Below the pieces are notes generated by a model. It was given only the letters and a program-made list of their open reading frames with translations. It was not told the origin of the DNA and ran no database searches. From Meridianimaribacter flavus (GTDB lineage Bacteria; Bacteroidota; Bacteroidia; Flavobacteriales; Flavobacteriaceae): DNA of 64,000 nt. Positions 44,451 to 53,269 of the stretch are shown in pieces. Every line of letters starts with the position of its first letter. The first letter of the stretch is position 1. The stretch is from the NCBI RefSeq assembly GCF_004366715.1, contig NZ_SOQZ01000001.1:248001-312000 (forward strand), written 5' to 3'. The position numbers and the translations under genes were made by a program.

Positions 44451-45185
44451 TTACTCTTGTATACTCACTTTATAATTAATGCCGTAGGTTTTAGTCAGGT
44501 TGTCATCATTAAAAATATCCTTGACAGGACCTGTGGCAATTTTTTTCACATTCAAGAAAGTTACCCAATCAAAATATTCAGGAACAGTTTGTAAATCGTG
44601 ATGTACGACAATAACGGTTTTTCCTGCTTTTCGCAATTCCTTTAAAATATTGATAATGGCAATTTCAGTAGTGGCATCAACGCCTTGAAAAGGTTCATCC
44701 ATAAAATATATGGAAGCGTCTTGCACTAAAGCACGCGCTAAAAAAATACGCTGTTGTTGTCCACCTGATAGCTGACTTATTTGTCTGTTTTTAAAAGGTA
44801 ACATACCTACTTTTTCCAAAGCTTCAAGAGCTGCTTTTTTTTCTTTTTGACTAGGACGTTTTATCCAACCTAAACTGCCATAAGTTCCCATCATTACCAC
44901 ATCTAAGGCTGTTGTAGGGAAATCCCAATCTACACTTCCTTTTTGAGGTACATAAGCAACCAAATCACGTTGTTTCTCGTAAGGTTTTCCATAAATGGAA
45001 ACACTACCAGCAATAGGTTTTAAAATACCCAATATGGCTTTGATGAGTGTCGATTTTCCTGCGCCATTTGGTCCAACAATAGCCATAAGAACACCTTCAG
45101 GAATTTCTAAATCAATATCCCAAAGTACAGGTTTGTAATTATAAGCAACCGTTAAATCATCGACTTGTACAGCTATTTTTTTCAT
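44451..45185 (-). CDS. Metal ABC transporter ATP-binding protein
   Basis: 244-residue ATPase of the Mn/Zn/Fe importer. Walker A GPNGAGKS (near 38-45), a Q-loop in [13 protein letters not shown], signature LSGGQQQR, Walker B IYFMDEP and switch histidine in VVHHDLQT. The [10 protein letters not shown] segment is typical of manganese/zinc ATPases. Its start overlaps the binding-protein stop by one base. It powers the two permeases encoded further left. Confidence 0.93.
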   Translation of the reverse strand: MKKIAVQVDDLTVAYNYKPVLWDIDLEIPEGVLMAIVGPNGAGKSTLIKAILGILKPIAGSVSIYGKPYEKQRDLVAYVPQKGSVDWDFPTTALDVVMMGTYGSLGWIKRPSQKEKKAALEALEKVGMLPFKNRQISQLSGGQQQRIFLARALVQDASIYFMDEPFQGVDATTEIAIINILKELRKAGKTVIVVHHDLQTVPEYFDWVTFLNVKKIATGPVKDIFNDDNLTKTYGINYKVSIQE

Positions 45186-46093
45186 TATTTCAACGCATTA
45201 ACAATAGTATTTACATTATACTCAAACATGCCAATATAAGTCCCTTCATTAGTTCCAGTATTTCCAAGCGCATCTGAATATAAAGTTCCACCAATTTCCA
45301 CATTGTGACCTTTGGATTTTACTGCAGCTTGCAGTGCTTCAATAGTGCGTTTTGGCACTGAACTTTCTACAAAGATAGCCTTAATGCCTTTTTCAATAAT
45401 AAAAGCTGATAATTTTTGAACATCTTGAACACCAGCTTCAGTTGCTGTTGAGAGTCCTTGCAGACCAACAACTTCAAAATTGTAAGACCTTCCAAAGTAA
45501 TTAAACGCATCATGAGCTGTTACTAAAACGCGTTTTTCCTTAGGTAACTCTTCAATTTTTAATGTGATATCAGCCTTTAAGCTTAAAAGACGCTTGTAGT
45601 AGTTTTGCCAATTTTCCTCATACAGTTGCGCATTTTCAGGATCTTTTTCTTGTAAAACCCTTGACACTTCACTTCCAAAGCTGATAAAGTAATCAATATT
45701 AAACCATACGTGAGGATCGTAATTTGAAGCAAAATAGTCGGAACCTATTAAGGTAGATTTGTCAATGACATGAGTTAAGGCAATTGGCGTTTTTCCATTT
45801 CGTTCCATTTTTTCAAAGACTTCAACGAGTTTGCCTTCCAAATGCAATCCGTTGTAAAAAATAATATCGGCATTTACCAATTTGGTAACATCGCCTTCGC
45901 TTGCTTTGTAAAGGTGAGGGTCGACACCACTTCCCATTAATCCTTGAAGGTTGATATTATCTCCTCCAATGTTTTTAACCAAATCGGTAATCATGGTTGT
46001 TGTGGTAACCACATTGAGTTTGTTATTGCTTTTTTCGTCTTTTTTACAGCCTAATAATGTTACTGCTATTACAACAAATAGTATTTTTTTCAT
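45185..46093 (-). CDS. Metal-binding lipoprotein of the ABC importer (ZnuA/MntA/TroA type)
   Basis: 302 residues with a lipoprotein signal peptide (LLGC, lipid Cys16). Cluster A-I metal ligands are visible: His60 ([10 protein letters not shown]), a second His in YDPHVWFN or [11 protein letters not shown], and a late acid residue near DALG. No histidine-rich loop as in ZnuA is present, so manganese or iron is at least as likely as zinc. It captures metal in the periplasm for the permease. Three bases follow the outer-membrane protein gene. Confidence 0.92.
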   Translation of the reverse strand: MKKILFVVIAVTLLGCKKDEKSNNKLNVVTTTTMITDLVKNIGGDNINLQGLMGSGVDPHLYKASEGDVTKLVNADIIFYNGLHLEGKLVEVFEKMERNGKTPIALTHVIDKSTLIGSDYFASNYDPHVWFNIDYFISFGSEVSRVLQEKDPENAQLYEENWQNYYKRLLSLKADITLKIEELPKEKRVLVTAHDAFNYFGRSYNFEVVGLQGLSTATEAGVQDVQKLSAFIIEKGIKAIFVESSVPKRTIEALQAAVKSKGHNVEIGGTLYSDALGNTGTNEGTYIGMFEYNVNTIVNALK

Positions 46094-46096
46094 GGT

Positions 46097-46930
46097 TTAT
46101 TTTTTTGCTCTGTAACTAAATCCTATGCCTAATAAAATGTCTTGTCCTTCAGTAATGCTAGTGCCTACGTAAGCGTCTAATTGCAAGTCGTTAGACACTA
46201 AATAGGTCATGCCAGCATCCCAATAGTGATTAGCCGAATGGTCTTCAGGTAAATCGCCATAAACTTCAGCATAGATTCCAAACCTGTCTGTGATACTGTA
46301 ACCATAAGCTAAAGTGTAAACACAAGTGGCTTCAGGAGAATCATTTCCCCATTCTGCACCAATATTGTACCCTAAATTTGATTTTTCACTTAATGTGTGT
46401 GACAATGAAAATCTAAAATCCACTCCTGTATGTTCTGGTCTATAGTCAGTTGAAGCACTAAAAACAGGAAACACATGGCCAATAAGTGCAATTTCAGGCA
46501 TTAATCCATTTTCTTCAGTAATATCCACTTTCATACCCAATAACAAAGGCGACAATCCGCTAGTAACATTATCCAGTTTGTTGCCATTTACTTTGGTGAT
46601 GCCTTCTACAAAATCCCAACCCAAGCGCAATTCCATGTTATCGAGAATTCCATAACGAATCAGCATGGTGTTGTAGGTATAGTTTTCGTTTTTTATGTTG
46701 TTGTTTTCGTAAGATTCATAAATTCCGCCAGTTTCAAATTGTAAAACACCTTTGCCAACGGTTGAAGACGACTCGGTTGCGTCTGGTCTGTCGGTTACTA
46801 ATGGTTCATCGGAAAAGCTAATTAATTTCCCTTCTAGAGCAGAAACAATGTTTAAACTATCATTTTGTGAATAGACAGCACATGATAACATACCAAAAAA
46901 CAAGGCTGTTATAATTGTATTACGCTTCAT
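46097..46930 (-). CDS. Outer-membrane channel-like protein (MetA/phenol-degradation family)
   Basis: 277 residues with a signal peptide (about 1-22, ending VYSQ). The opening LVTDRPDATESSSTV and the alternating beta strands (ELRLGWDFVEG, RFSLSHTLSEKSNLGYNIGAEWG, GIYAEVYGDLP) ending in FSYRAKK match the Phenol_MetA_deg 'transporter' family of outer-membrane barrels. I start at ATG 46930 (MKRNTIITALF), giving an 11-base overlap with mntR. Lying between the repressor and the binding protein, it is a good candidate for metal passage across the outer membrane, by position. Confidence 0.82.
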   Translation of the reverse strand: MKRNTIITALFFGMLSCAVYSQNDSLNIVSALEGKLISFSDEPLVTDRPDATESSSTVGKGVLQFETGGIYESYENNNIKNENYTYNTMLIRYGILDNMELRLGWDFVEGITKVNGNKLDNVTSGLSPLLLGMKVDITEENGLMPEIALIGHVFPVFSASTDYRPEHTGVDFRFSLSHTLSEKSNLGYNIGAEWGNDSPEATCVYTLAYGYSITDRFGIYAEVYGDLPEDHSANHYWDAGMTYLVSNDLQLDAYVGTSITEGQDILLGIGFSYRAKK

Positions 46931-47576
46931 TGACATAGATAATGTTTGTAAAATCTTCATTTAAAAGAATAGTGTTAGTGTTGATGGTAATTTGTGTCAT
47001 TTTGTTTTTACTGAACTGCTTTGTCACGACTATGGCATTGCCATATTTTAAGCCATTTAGTGCACAAAAATCGAAGAACTCTTTGTCGTCACTCATCAAA
47101 CGTGAAATGATGTATGATTTACCTTCTTCAGCATTTGAAAGCGATATGGAATGATCTTCGGTAGTTATCTCGCCATTTTCATTTGGAATTGGATCACCAT
47201 GAGGATCAAATTTTGGATTGCCTAAATAAGCACTGATTTTATTTGCTAAAAAATCGGAGGTTTCGTGTTCCAACAATTCTGCTTCACGATGAATTTCATG
47301 TAAACTCATGTCAAAAAGTTTGAACAAAAATGCTTCCCAAAGCCTGTGCTTTCTCACGACGTTAAGAGCCATTTTTGTTCCAGCTTCGGTAAGTTGAAGT
47401 GCTTGGTATTTTTCATATTTCAACAAATCTTTAGAGGCTAATTTCTTAGCCATATCTGTTGCAGCAGCATTAGATATTCCAAGTTTTTTAGCAATGTTAC
47501 CAGGTTTGGTATCATGATGATCTTGTATGTTGTTGTTGTAAATGGCCTTTACAAAATTTTCAATAGCTACAGACAT
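46920..47576 (-). CDS. mntR: DtxR/MntR-family metal-dependent repressor
   Basis: 218 residues. The N-terminal winged helix is GNIAKKLGISNAAATDMAKKL. The metal-binding and dimerisation domain has KHRLWEAFLFKLFDMSLHEIHREAELLEHETSD with the conserved Glu and His ligands. A C-terminal SH3-like FeoA domain (about 150-218) is present. It should repress when Mn2+ or Fe2+ is bound. First gene of mntR-outer-membrane protein-lipoprotein-ATPase-permease-permease. A perfect palindrome overlaps its start site, so self-repression is likely. The metal (Mn or Fe) is not certain. Confidence 0.9.
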   Translation of the reverse strand: MSVAIENFVKAIYNNNIQDHHDTKPGNIAKKLGISNAAATDMAKKLASKDLLKYEKYQALQLTEAGTKMALNVVRKHRLWEAFLFKLFDMSLHEIHREAELLEHETSDFLANKISAYLGNPKFDPHGDPIPNENGEITTEDHSISLSNAEEGKSYIISRLMSDDKEFFDFCALNGLKYGNAIVVTKQFSKNKMTQITINTNTILLNEDFTNIIYVNEA

Positions 47577-47596
47577 TTATAATTGCTTTAAATTAA

Positions 47597-47614
47597 ATTT
47601 AAGTATACTTAAAT
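47597..47614. promoter_or_regulatory. MntR-like operator, perfect 18-base palindrome
   Basis: ATTTAAGTATACTTAAAT, a perfect inverted repeat, 20 bases upstream of the mntR start and directly downstream of its -7 element, so it covers the expected transcription start. Size and place fit a DtxR/MntR dimer site controlling the whole metal operon. Confidence 0.65.
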
Positions 47615-47620
47615 ATTTTT

Positions 47621-47628
47621 CAAAGATA
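47621..47628 (-). promoter_or_regulatory. -7 element of the mntR operon
   Basis: Minus-strand TATCTTTG, a full TAnnTTTG match, 44 bases before the mntR start and six bases from the palindrome. No TTTG at the 19-base spacing, as expected for a promoter of moderate strength. Confidence 0.5.
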
Positions 47629-47699
47629 GCTAAAATATTTAATTTAGGAAGAGATTTTAATAATTAGTAACTTTCGCTTTTAATATTTAAATACACGCA

Positions 47700-49727
47700 A
47701 TGAACCGTTTTTTAGTCTTCTTAATTAGTGTTATGAGTTTTGGATGTTTAACCGCACAAAACGAAAAAATACCATTTCAACCTTTAGATGTTTTTGAATT
47801 AGAATGGGTTAGTGACCCTCAAATTTCACCTGATGGTACACAAATTGTTTACCGAAGAAACGGATTTGATATCATGAAAGATAATTCTAGAGGCAACCTC
47901 TGGATTATTAATACTGACGGAACATCACATCGAAAATTAACCTCTAGAGAAGTAGGTGAGTCACAAGCAACATGGTCGCCAAGTGGAGATCGTATAGCGT
48001 TTGTAAGTTCTACCAATGAAGGTGCCGAAATTTATATGTATTGGGTAAGTTCTGGTCAAATTGCCAAATTATCACAATTAGAAAAATCACCAGGAAACCT
48101 AACTTGGTCACCAGATGGTTCACAAATAGCATTTACCATGTTTGTTGATGAAAAGCCACCTGTTGTAGCACAAATGCCATCAAAACCTAAAGGCGCTAAA
48201 TGGGCTGAACCAGCACGAATTACAGATAGACTAAAACACGAAGCCGATGGTAGAGGTTATATGCCAACAGGCTTTACACATATTTTTATGATTTCTGCTG
48301 AAGGCGGAACAGCACGTCAATTAACATCAGGAGATTACAGTCATGGAGGAAGCTTGTCGTTTTCACCTAACGGAAAAGAGATTTACTTCTCCGCAAATAG
48401 AGTAGACGATTGGGAATATAGATTTAGAAATAGCGAAGTCTATAAAGTGAATGTGAATACCCAACAGATAATCGCTTTAACTACTCAAGATGGACCAGAT
48501 TATTCGCCAAAAGTATCACCAGATGGAAAAACAGTTGCATTTTTAGGCTATTTAGACAAAGTTCAAGACCATCAAAATACGGTTTTGCATTTAATGAATA
48601 CTGATGGTTCTAACCGAAGAATTATTTCTTCTGGCTTGGATGAAAGCGTTTCAGATATTACTTGGGACACTTCAGGAAAAGGCTTGTACTTTATGTATGA
48701 CGAAAAAGGAAATACCAAAATAGGTTACATTACAACCTCAGGAAAAATTTCAAAACTTACTGATAATGTTGGAGGCACAACCATAGGAAGACCTTATGCG
48801 TCTGGGTCGTATTCGGTATCAAATAAAGGTGTTATTGCTTACACGCAAACTCGACCAGAATATCCTGCAGAATTGGCTGTAATTCAAAATAAAAAAACGC
48901 CAAAACTCATTACTGGTTTAAATGCTGATGTTTTAGCACGCAGACAACTTGGTGAAGTAGAAGAAGTGTGGTACAAATCGACGTTTGATGGAAGAGATAT
49001 TCAAGGATGGATTGTAAAGCCACCTTTTTATGATGCTTCTAAAAGCTATCCGTTATTGGTTGAAAATCATGGAGGACCGATTTTAAACTATGGAGATCGT
49101 TTTACAGCTGAAATTCAATTGTATGCAGCTGATGGTTATGTGGTGTTTTATCCAAACCCTAGAGGAAGCACTAGCTATGGTGAGGAATTCGGGAATCTAT
49201 TGAAGAACAATTATCCAGGACAAGACTATAACGATGTGATGGATGGTGTGGATTATTTAGTTGAAAAAGGCATTGCAAATAACGACCAATTGTTTGTAAC
49301 TGGAGGAAGTGCAGGAGGTATTATGACTGCGTGGATGATAGGAATGAACAATCGTTTTAAGGCAGCAGTTGTGGTAAAACCTGTTATGAACTGGATTAGT
49401 AAAACTTTGGTTGCTGATAATTATTTTTATTACAAAGACACACGTTATCCAGGACATCCTTGGGAAAACTTTGAAAACTATTGGAAGTTTTCACCAATTT
49501 CTTTAGTAGGAAATATTGAAACACCAACAATGGTTATGGTTGGAATGAACGATTTACGAACACCACCTAGTGAAGCTAAACAATTATATCATGCTTTAAA
49601 GCTACGTAAGATAGAAACCGTTTTAGTTGAAATTCCTGAATCGTATCACAATATTGCTGCAAAGCCTAGTAACTTGATTAGTAAAGTAGCACATACTTTG
49701 GCGTGGTTGAAGAAGTATAATAAGTAA
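47700..49727 (+). CDS. S9 family peptidase (prolyl oligopeptidase/acylaminoacyl peptidase type)
   Basis: 675 residues with a signal peptide (about 1-19, ending LTAQ). An N-terminal seven-bladed propeller of PD40 repeats (DPQISPDGTQIVY, ATWSPSGDRIAFVS, YSPKVSPDGKTVAF) is followed by an alpha/beta-hydrolase domain with the nucleophile Ser537 in GGSAGG, an Asp in MVGMNDLRTPP and the catalytic His in ESYHNI. It cleaves peptides in the periplasm or at the surface; it lacks a type IX signal, so the periplasm is likelier. Divergent from mntR; convergent with the feo cluster. Confidence 0.93.
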   Translation: MNRFLVFLISVMSFGCLTAQNEKIPFQPLDVFELEWVSDPQISPDGTQIVYRRNGFDIMKDNSRGNLWIINTDGTSHRKLTSREVGESQATWSPSGDRIAFVSSTNEGAEIYMYWVSSGQIAKLSQLEKSPGNLTWSPDGSQIAFTMFVDEKPPVVAQMPSKPKGAKWAEPARITDRLKHEADGRGYMPTGFTHIFMISAEGGTARQLTSGDYSHGGSLSFSPNGKEIYFSANRVDDWEYRFRNSEVYKVNVNTQQIIALTTQDGPDYSPKVSPDGKTVAFLGYLDKVQDHQNTVLHLMNTDGSNRRIISSGLDESVSDITWDTSGKGLYFMYDEKGNTKIGYITTSGKISKLTDNVGGTTIGRPYASGSYSVSNKGVIAYTQTRPEYPAELAVIQNKKTPKLITGLNADVLARRQLGEVEEVWYKSTFDGRDIQGWIVKPPFYDASKSYPLLVENHGGPILNYGDRFTAEIQLYAADGYVVFYPNPRGSTSYGEEFGNLLKNNYPGQDYNDVMDGVDYLVEKGIANNDQLFVTGGSAGGIMTAWMIGMNNRFKAAVVVKPVMNWISKTLVADNYFYYKDTRYPGHPWENFENYWKFSPISLVGNIETPTMVMVGMNDLRTPPSEAKQLYHALKLRKIETVLVEIPESYHNIAAKPSNLISKVAHTLAWLKKYNK

Positions 49728-49730
49728 TAG

Positions 49731-49952
49731 CTATTTTTTTATAAAACCCTTAATAGTAAATAAGAGTATTATTTCAATTCCAATAGAAAATATGATGTAT
49801 AAAATATTTATGTTGAATTGATATCTTAAAATTAAAGCATACAAGACGAAACAACCAAAAATCATTAATCCTGATTTTAAATCAGATATAAAAGTGTCAG
49901 GTCTTGATTTGTAGTCAAAAAAATAAGCAATAAGAATAATTATTATAGCCAA
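49731..49952 (-). CDS. Small hydrophobic protein downstream of feo genes
   Basis: 73 residues from a TTG codon, with two predicted membrane helices (about 1-12 and 27-68, rich in Ile, Leu and Phe) and a basic end. Nine bases follow the Cys-tailed FeoB partner gene. No family recognised. The TTG start is the only one available downstream of the previous stop in this frame, so the gene is plausible but not secure. Confidence 0.4.
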   Translation of the reverse strand: MAIIIILIAYFFDYKSRPDTFISDLKSGLMIFGCFVLYALILRYQFNINILYIIFSIGIEIILLFTIKGFIKK

Positions 49953-49961
49953 TTTAGGTTT

Positions 49962-50099
49962 TTAGCTGCAGCCACAATCACTGTTGCCACAAGATTTAGT
50001 TGTCGCTTTTTTTGGCTTCCAAATAAATTTTTTAACCAAAAATAATATTGCGATTCCTAATGTAACAAAAACCAATATGTTTTGAATAGTATCGTTCAT
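49962..50099 (-). CDS. FeoB-associated Cys-rich membrane protein
   Basis: 45 residues, read on the minus strand from ATG 50099 to TAA 49962. It opens MNDTIQNILVFVTLGIAIL (one membrane helix), then a basic KKFIWKPKK stretch and a cysteine-rich tail SCGNSDCGCS (Cys37, Cys42, Cys44). This is the layout of the small FeoB-associated proteins that lie beside feoB in many Bacteroidota and Firmicutes; they may carry iron to or from FeoB. It starts one base after the feoB stop. Confidence 0.85.
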   Translation of the reverse strand: MNDTIQNILVFVTLGIAILFLVKKFIWKPKKATTKSCGNSDCGCS

Positions 50100-50100
50100 C

Positions 50101-52203
50101 TTATTTTAAAAATTGAAATGCCAATAAAGCAACAATATACGCAAAAACACTCATAGTTATAAGTTGCAGCATTGGCCATTTCCAAGAATTAGTTTCTCGT
50201 TTTACTATAGCTAATGTGCTCATACATTGCATTGCAAAAGCATAAAACAGTAATAAAGAAATCCCTGAAGCTAGTGTAAACACCTTTGTGCCATCCTTAT
50301 GGACTTCAGCAGCCATTTTGTTCTTTATGGTGTCTTCATCTTCATTATCATTGGCGCTACCAACACTATAAATAGTGGCAAGTGTACCCACAAAAACTTC
50401 GCGAGCTGCAAAAGAAGTGACTAGTCCAATACCAATTTTCCAATCATAACCTAATGGCTTAATTACAGGTTCAATGGTTTTACCAATAATACCTATATAG
50501 CTATATTCTAGTTTATGAGCAGCGATTTTATCATTCAATTCGTCTTCAGAAAGTTGAGGGCTTTCAGTTTTTACTATGTTTTCAGCGTCGTTAAATCGTT
50601 CTCCAGGACCATAAGAAGCTAAAAACCACAATACAATAGAAATGGCTAAAATGATTTTACCAGCTTCGAACACAAAGGTTTTAGTTTTTTCCAAAACGGT
50701 CAACCCTACATTTTTCAACAAAGGAAATTTATAACTAGGCATTTCAACCACAAAGTAAGATTTGCTCTTTATTTTCAGCACTTTGTTTAATATATAAGCT
50801 GAAAATATAGCAGTTAAAAAACCAATAATATATAAAGACATTAGGGTTAATGCTTGGTAGCTTAAACCTAAGAAACGTCCGTCTGGAATAACCAAAGCAA
50901 TAATGATAACATACACTGGCAATCGTGCAGAACACGTTGTAAAAGGTGTAACCAATATGGTAATTAGACGTTCTTTCCAGCTTTCAATATTTCTTGCAGC
51001 CATAACAGCAGGAATAGCACAAGCGTTTCCTGAAATTAAAGGCACTACGCTTTTTCCGCTTAGTCCAAAACGACGCATTACACGATCCATTAAAAATACA
51101 ACGCGACTCATGTAACCGCTTTCTTCTAGTAGAGCAATAAAGAAAAAGAGAAATGCAATTGGTGGGATAAATACCATAATACCACCTATTCCTGCAATAA
51201 TACCTTCGGCTAATAAATTTGTGAATACGCCTTCAGGTAAGGTGTTTTTTACCCAATCGGCTAAAGTAGCAAACCCTTCATCAATCAAATCAGTTGGGTA
51301 AGCTGCCCAATTATAAACCGCTTGGAACATTAATAGTAAAATGGCAAAGAAAATAACATAACCCCAAACTTTGTGCGTTAAAATCCTGTCTAGTTTAATA
51401 CGAAGGTCCTTAGCGTTTTTAAGGTCTATGGTTTGTCCTTTTTTAAGCACATTGTTTATAAACTGATAGCGCTTAATGGTTTCCTTTTGCTGAAGTCGTT
51501 TTAAATCGGCTTTACTTTTGGTTTTAAAATCTTCTAAACTATCAAACTCTTGTCTTTCAACAGTGCCAAAATTTACATCTTGTGTAATGACTAACCAAAG
51601 TTTGTATAACAGTTGGTCTGGAAATGCATTTTGAAGGTTTTCAAAATAGGCTTTGTCAATTTCAGAAGCGTTTAAACATCCTTTTGTAGATAGCTTCTTA
51701 TAATCTGCAATAAGCGTTTTAAGCTCAGAAATACCAGTATTTTTTCTGGTACTCACTAGTGCTATTTTTGTGTTAAGCTCTTTTTCTAAATACTCAATAT
51801 CTAAAGAAATACCTTTATAATCCATTCTGTCAGACATGTTAATTACCAAAATAGTTGGTATTTCTAAGTCTTTAATTTGGGTAAATAATAAAAGGTTACG
51901 CTTTAAATTTTCAACATCGCTAACAACAACAGCTACATCAGGAAAATCTTTATCGTTTTTGTTTAAAAGTAGCTCAATAACTACATTTTCATCTAGTGAA
52001 GAGGCGTTTAAGCTATAAGTTCCAGGAAGGTCAATAATATGGGCTTTTACACCACGAGGCAGTTTGCAAACACCTTCTTTTTTATCGACAGTAATTCCTG
52101 GATAATTACCAACTTTTTGGTTGAGTCCTGTTAAGGCATTAAAAACCGATGTTTTTCCTGTATTGGGATTACCAATAAGTGCTACGTTAATTTGCTTACT
52201 CAT
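50101..52203 (-). CDS. feoB: Ferrous iron transport protein B
   Basis: 700 residues. The N-terminal G domain has G1 GNPNTGKTS (11-19), a G2/switch GNYPGITVDKKEG, G3 DLPGTYSL (near 59) and G4 NMSD (near 125). A helical linker follows, then about eight to ten membrane helices with two nucleoside-recognition (gate) repeats, e.g. FLFFFIALLEESGYMSRVVF and VPLISGNACAIPAVMAAR. It imports Fe2+ through the inner membrane. Full length and intact. It overlaps feoA by four bases and is followed by the small Cys-rich protein. Confidence 0.97.
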   Translation of the reverse strand: MSKQINVALIGNPNTGKTSVFNALTGLNQKVGNYPGITVDKKEGVCKLPRGVKAHIIDLPGTYSLNASSLDENVVIELLLNKNDKDFPDVAVVVSDVENLKRNLLLFTQIKDLEIPTILVINMSDRMDYKGISLDIEYLEKELNTKIALVSTRKNTGISELKTLIADYKKLSTKGCLNASEIDKAYFENLQNAFPDQLLYKLWLVITQDVNFGTVERQEFDSLEDFKTKSKADLKRLQQKETIKRYQFINNVLKKGQTIDLKNAKDLRIKLDRILTHKVWGYVIFFAILLLMFQAVYNWAAYPTDLIDEGFATLADWVKNTLPEGVFTNLLAEGIIAGIGGIMVFIPPIAFLFFFIALLEESGYMSRVVFLMDRVMRRFGLSGKSVVPLISGNACAIPAVMAARNIESWKERLITILVTPFTTCSARLPVYVIIIALVIPDGRFLGLSYQALTLMSLYIIGFLTAIFSAYILNKVLKIKSKSYFVVEMPSYKFPLLKNVGLTVLEKTKTFVFEAGKIILAISIVLWFLASYGPGERFNDAENIVKTESPQLSEDELNDKIAAHKLEYSYIGIIGKTIEPVIKPLGYDWKIGIGLVTSFAAREVFVGTLATIYSVGSANDNEDEDTIKNKMAAEVHKDGTKVFTLASGISLLLFYAFAMQCMSTLAIVKRETNSWKWPMLQLITMSVFAYIVALLAFQFLK

Positions 52204-52430
52204 ATAACAATATCAATTAAAATATGAACAGCAGTTTCTTTTCTAATAGCTAAATGCGATCCATTAATATTCAAATACATTGGGTCCGAAAAAGGCGCTA
52301 CATGTAACAGCTCTACACTATTACCAGGTAAACAACCCATCTCCAATAATTTTAAAGGAATATGAACAGATGAAACATCTTTTATAATTCCTTTTTGACC
52401 ACGTTTTAAATGTGCTATAGTGTGTTGCAA
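52200..52430 (-). CDS. feoA: Ferrous iron transport protein A
   Basis: 76-residue SH3-like protein that supports FeoB. The IAHLKRGQKGIIKDV opening, PLKLLEMGCLPGNSVELLHVAPF middle and NGSHLAIRKETA end are typical of FeoA. The start is TTG at 52430: a stop codon lies three codons upstream and no ATG comes before the conserved first strand. It overlaps feoB by four bases. A -7 candidate TATTTTTG lies 27 bases upstream. Confidence 0.92.
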   Translation of the reverse strand: MQHTIAHLKRGQKGIIKDVSSVHIPLKLLEMGCLPGNSVELLHVAPFSDPMYLNINGSHLAIRKETAVHILIDIVI

Positions 52431-52456
52431 GCTTATTTAGATTGATTTTAAAGAAG

Positions 52457-52464
52457 CAAAAATA
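52457..52464 (-). promoter_or_regulatory. -7 element of the feo operon
   Basis: Minus-strand TATTTTTG followed by C, 26 bases before the feoA TTG start. No TTTG at standard spacing upstream. No Fur-like box of the classic 19-base type was evident. Confidence 0.45.
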
Positions 52465-52502
52465 AGAGAAATATTCAGGGTAAAAAAATGCTTAACAAAA
52501 AT

Positions 52503-53174
52503 CTAAGGTTTTTCCTGTTTTAATGTTTCAATGTCTTCTAATAATTGTGTAATATCTTCAGGTTTTGTGCCATCATAAAAACCTCTTATTTGGCGTTTTT
52601 TGTCAATAAGCATAAAGTTTTCGGTATGAATCATATCATACTCATCACCACTCCCAACGGTTTTAACTGCTAAGTAACTTTTTCTAGCAAGCTCGTAAAT
52701 TTGCTTTTTGTCACCTGTTACCAAGTTCCATTTTTTGTCATTAACGCCTTTTTGTTTTGCATAGCGTTTTAACTGCGCAACAGAATCAATTTTTGGAGTA
52801 ACCGAATGCGATAATAGCATTACTTCATCATCATCAATTATTTCCTTTTGTATTTTATACATATGGTCTGTCATTATTGGGCAAATGGTTTGACAGGTTG
52901 TGAAAAAGAAATCCGCCACATAAATTTTATCCTTGTAATCGTTTTGGGTTATGGTTTGTCCGTTTTGATTTGTTAGGGAAAAGTCTGCAATTTTATGATA
53001 CTTTTTTTGGTGCTGAATAGTGCTGTCAACCATTTCATAATTCACCATTGCAGGTTGATAAATAGGAAGTACTTTTTTAGGTTTTAAAATAGAATAGAAT
53101 ATTGAAATTATAATTGCCGAAACGATTAATAAAACAATTCCGAAAAATTTGTATTCTTTAAAAAAAGACAGCAT
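52503..53174 (-). CDS. SCO1/SenC-family copper chaperone-like protein
   Basis: 223 residues, membrane-anchored by a helix at about 8-30. Thioredoxin-like fold with the copper-binding C-x3-C in FTTCQTICPI (Cys94, Cys98) and a distal His in a YDMIHTENFMLID segment. SCO proteins help to load copper into cytochrome c oxidase or act in thiol redox. I start at ATG 53174 (MLSFFKEYKFF); the frame extends upstream to 53255, but that covers a -7-like element (53213-53220). Divergent from the M1 peptidase gene. Confidence 0.9.
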   Translation of the reverse strand: MLSFFKEYKFFGIVLLIVSAIIISIFYSILKPKKVLPIYQPAMVNYEMVDSTIQHQKKYHKIADFSLTNQNGQTITQNDYKDKIYVADFFFTTCQTICPIMTDHMYKIQKEIIDDDEVMLLSHSVTPKIDSVAQLKRYAKQKGVNDKKWNLVTGDKKQIYELARKSYLAVKTVGSGDEYDMIHTENFMLIDKKRQIRGFYDGTKPEDITQLLEDIETLKQEKP

Positions 53175-53269
53175 TTTGCTTGATTTTGAGGTGAAAACGT
53201 AAGATTTGAATACAAAAATACGACACAATACCCATAAAAGTGGTATTTTTAACATGATAAATTAAAGCT

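Noticed and set aside
53175-53255. Longer N-terminus for the SCO protein
   Set aside because: It would span a -7-like element and place a non-typical stretch before the membrane anchor.
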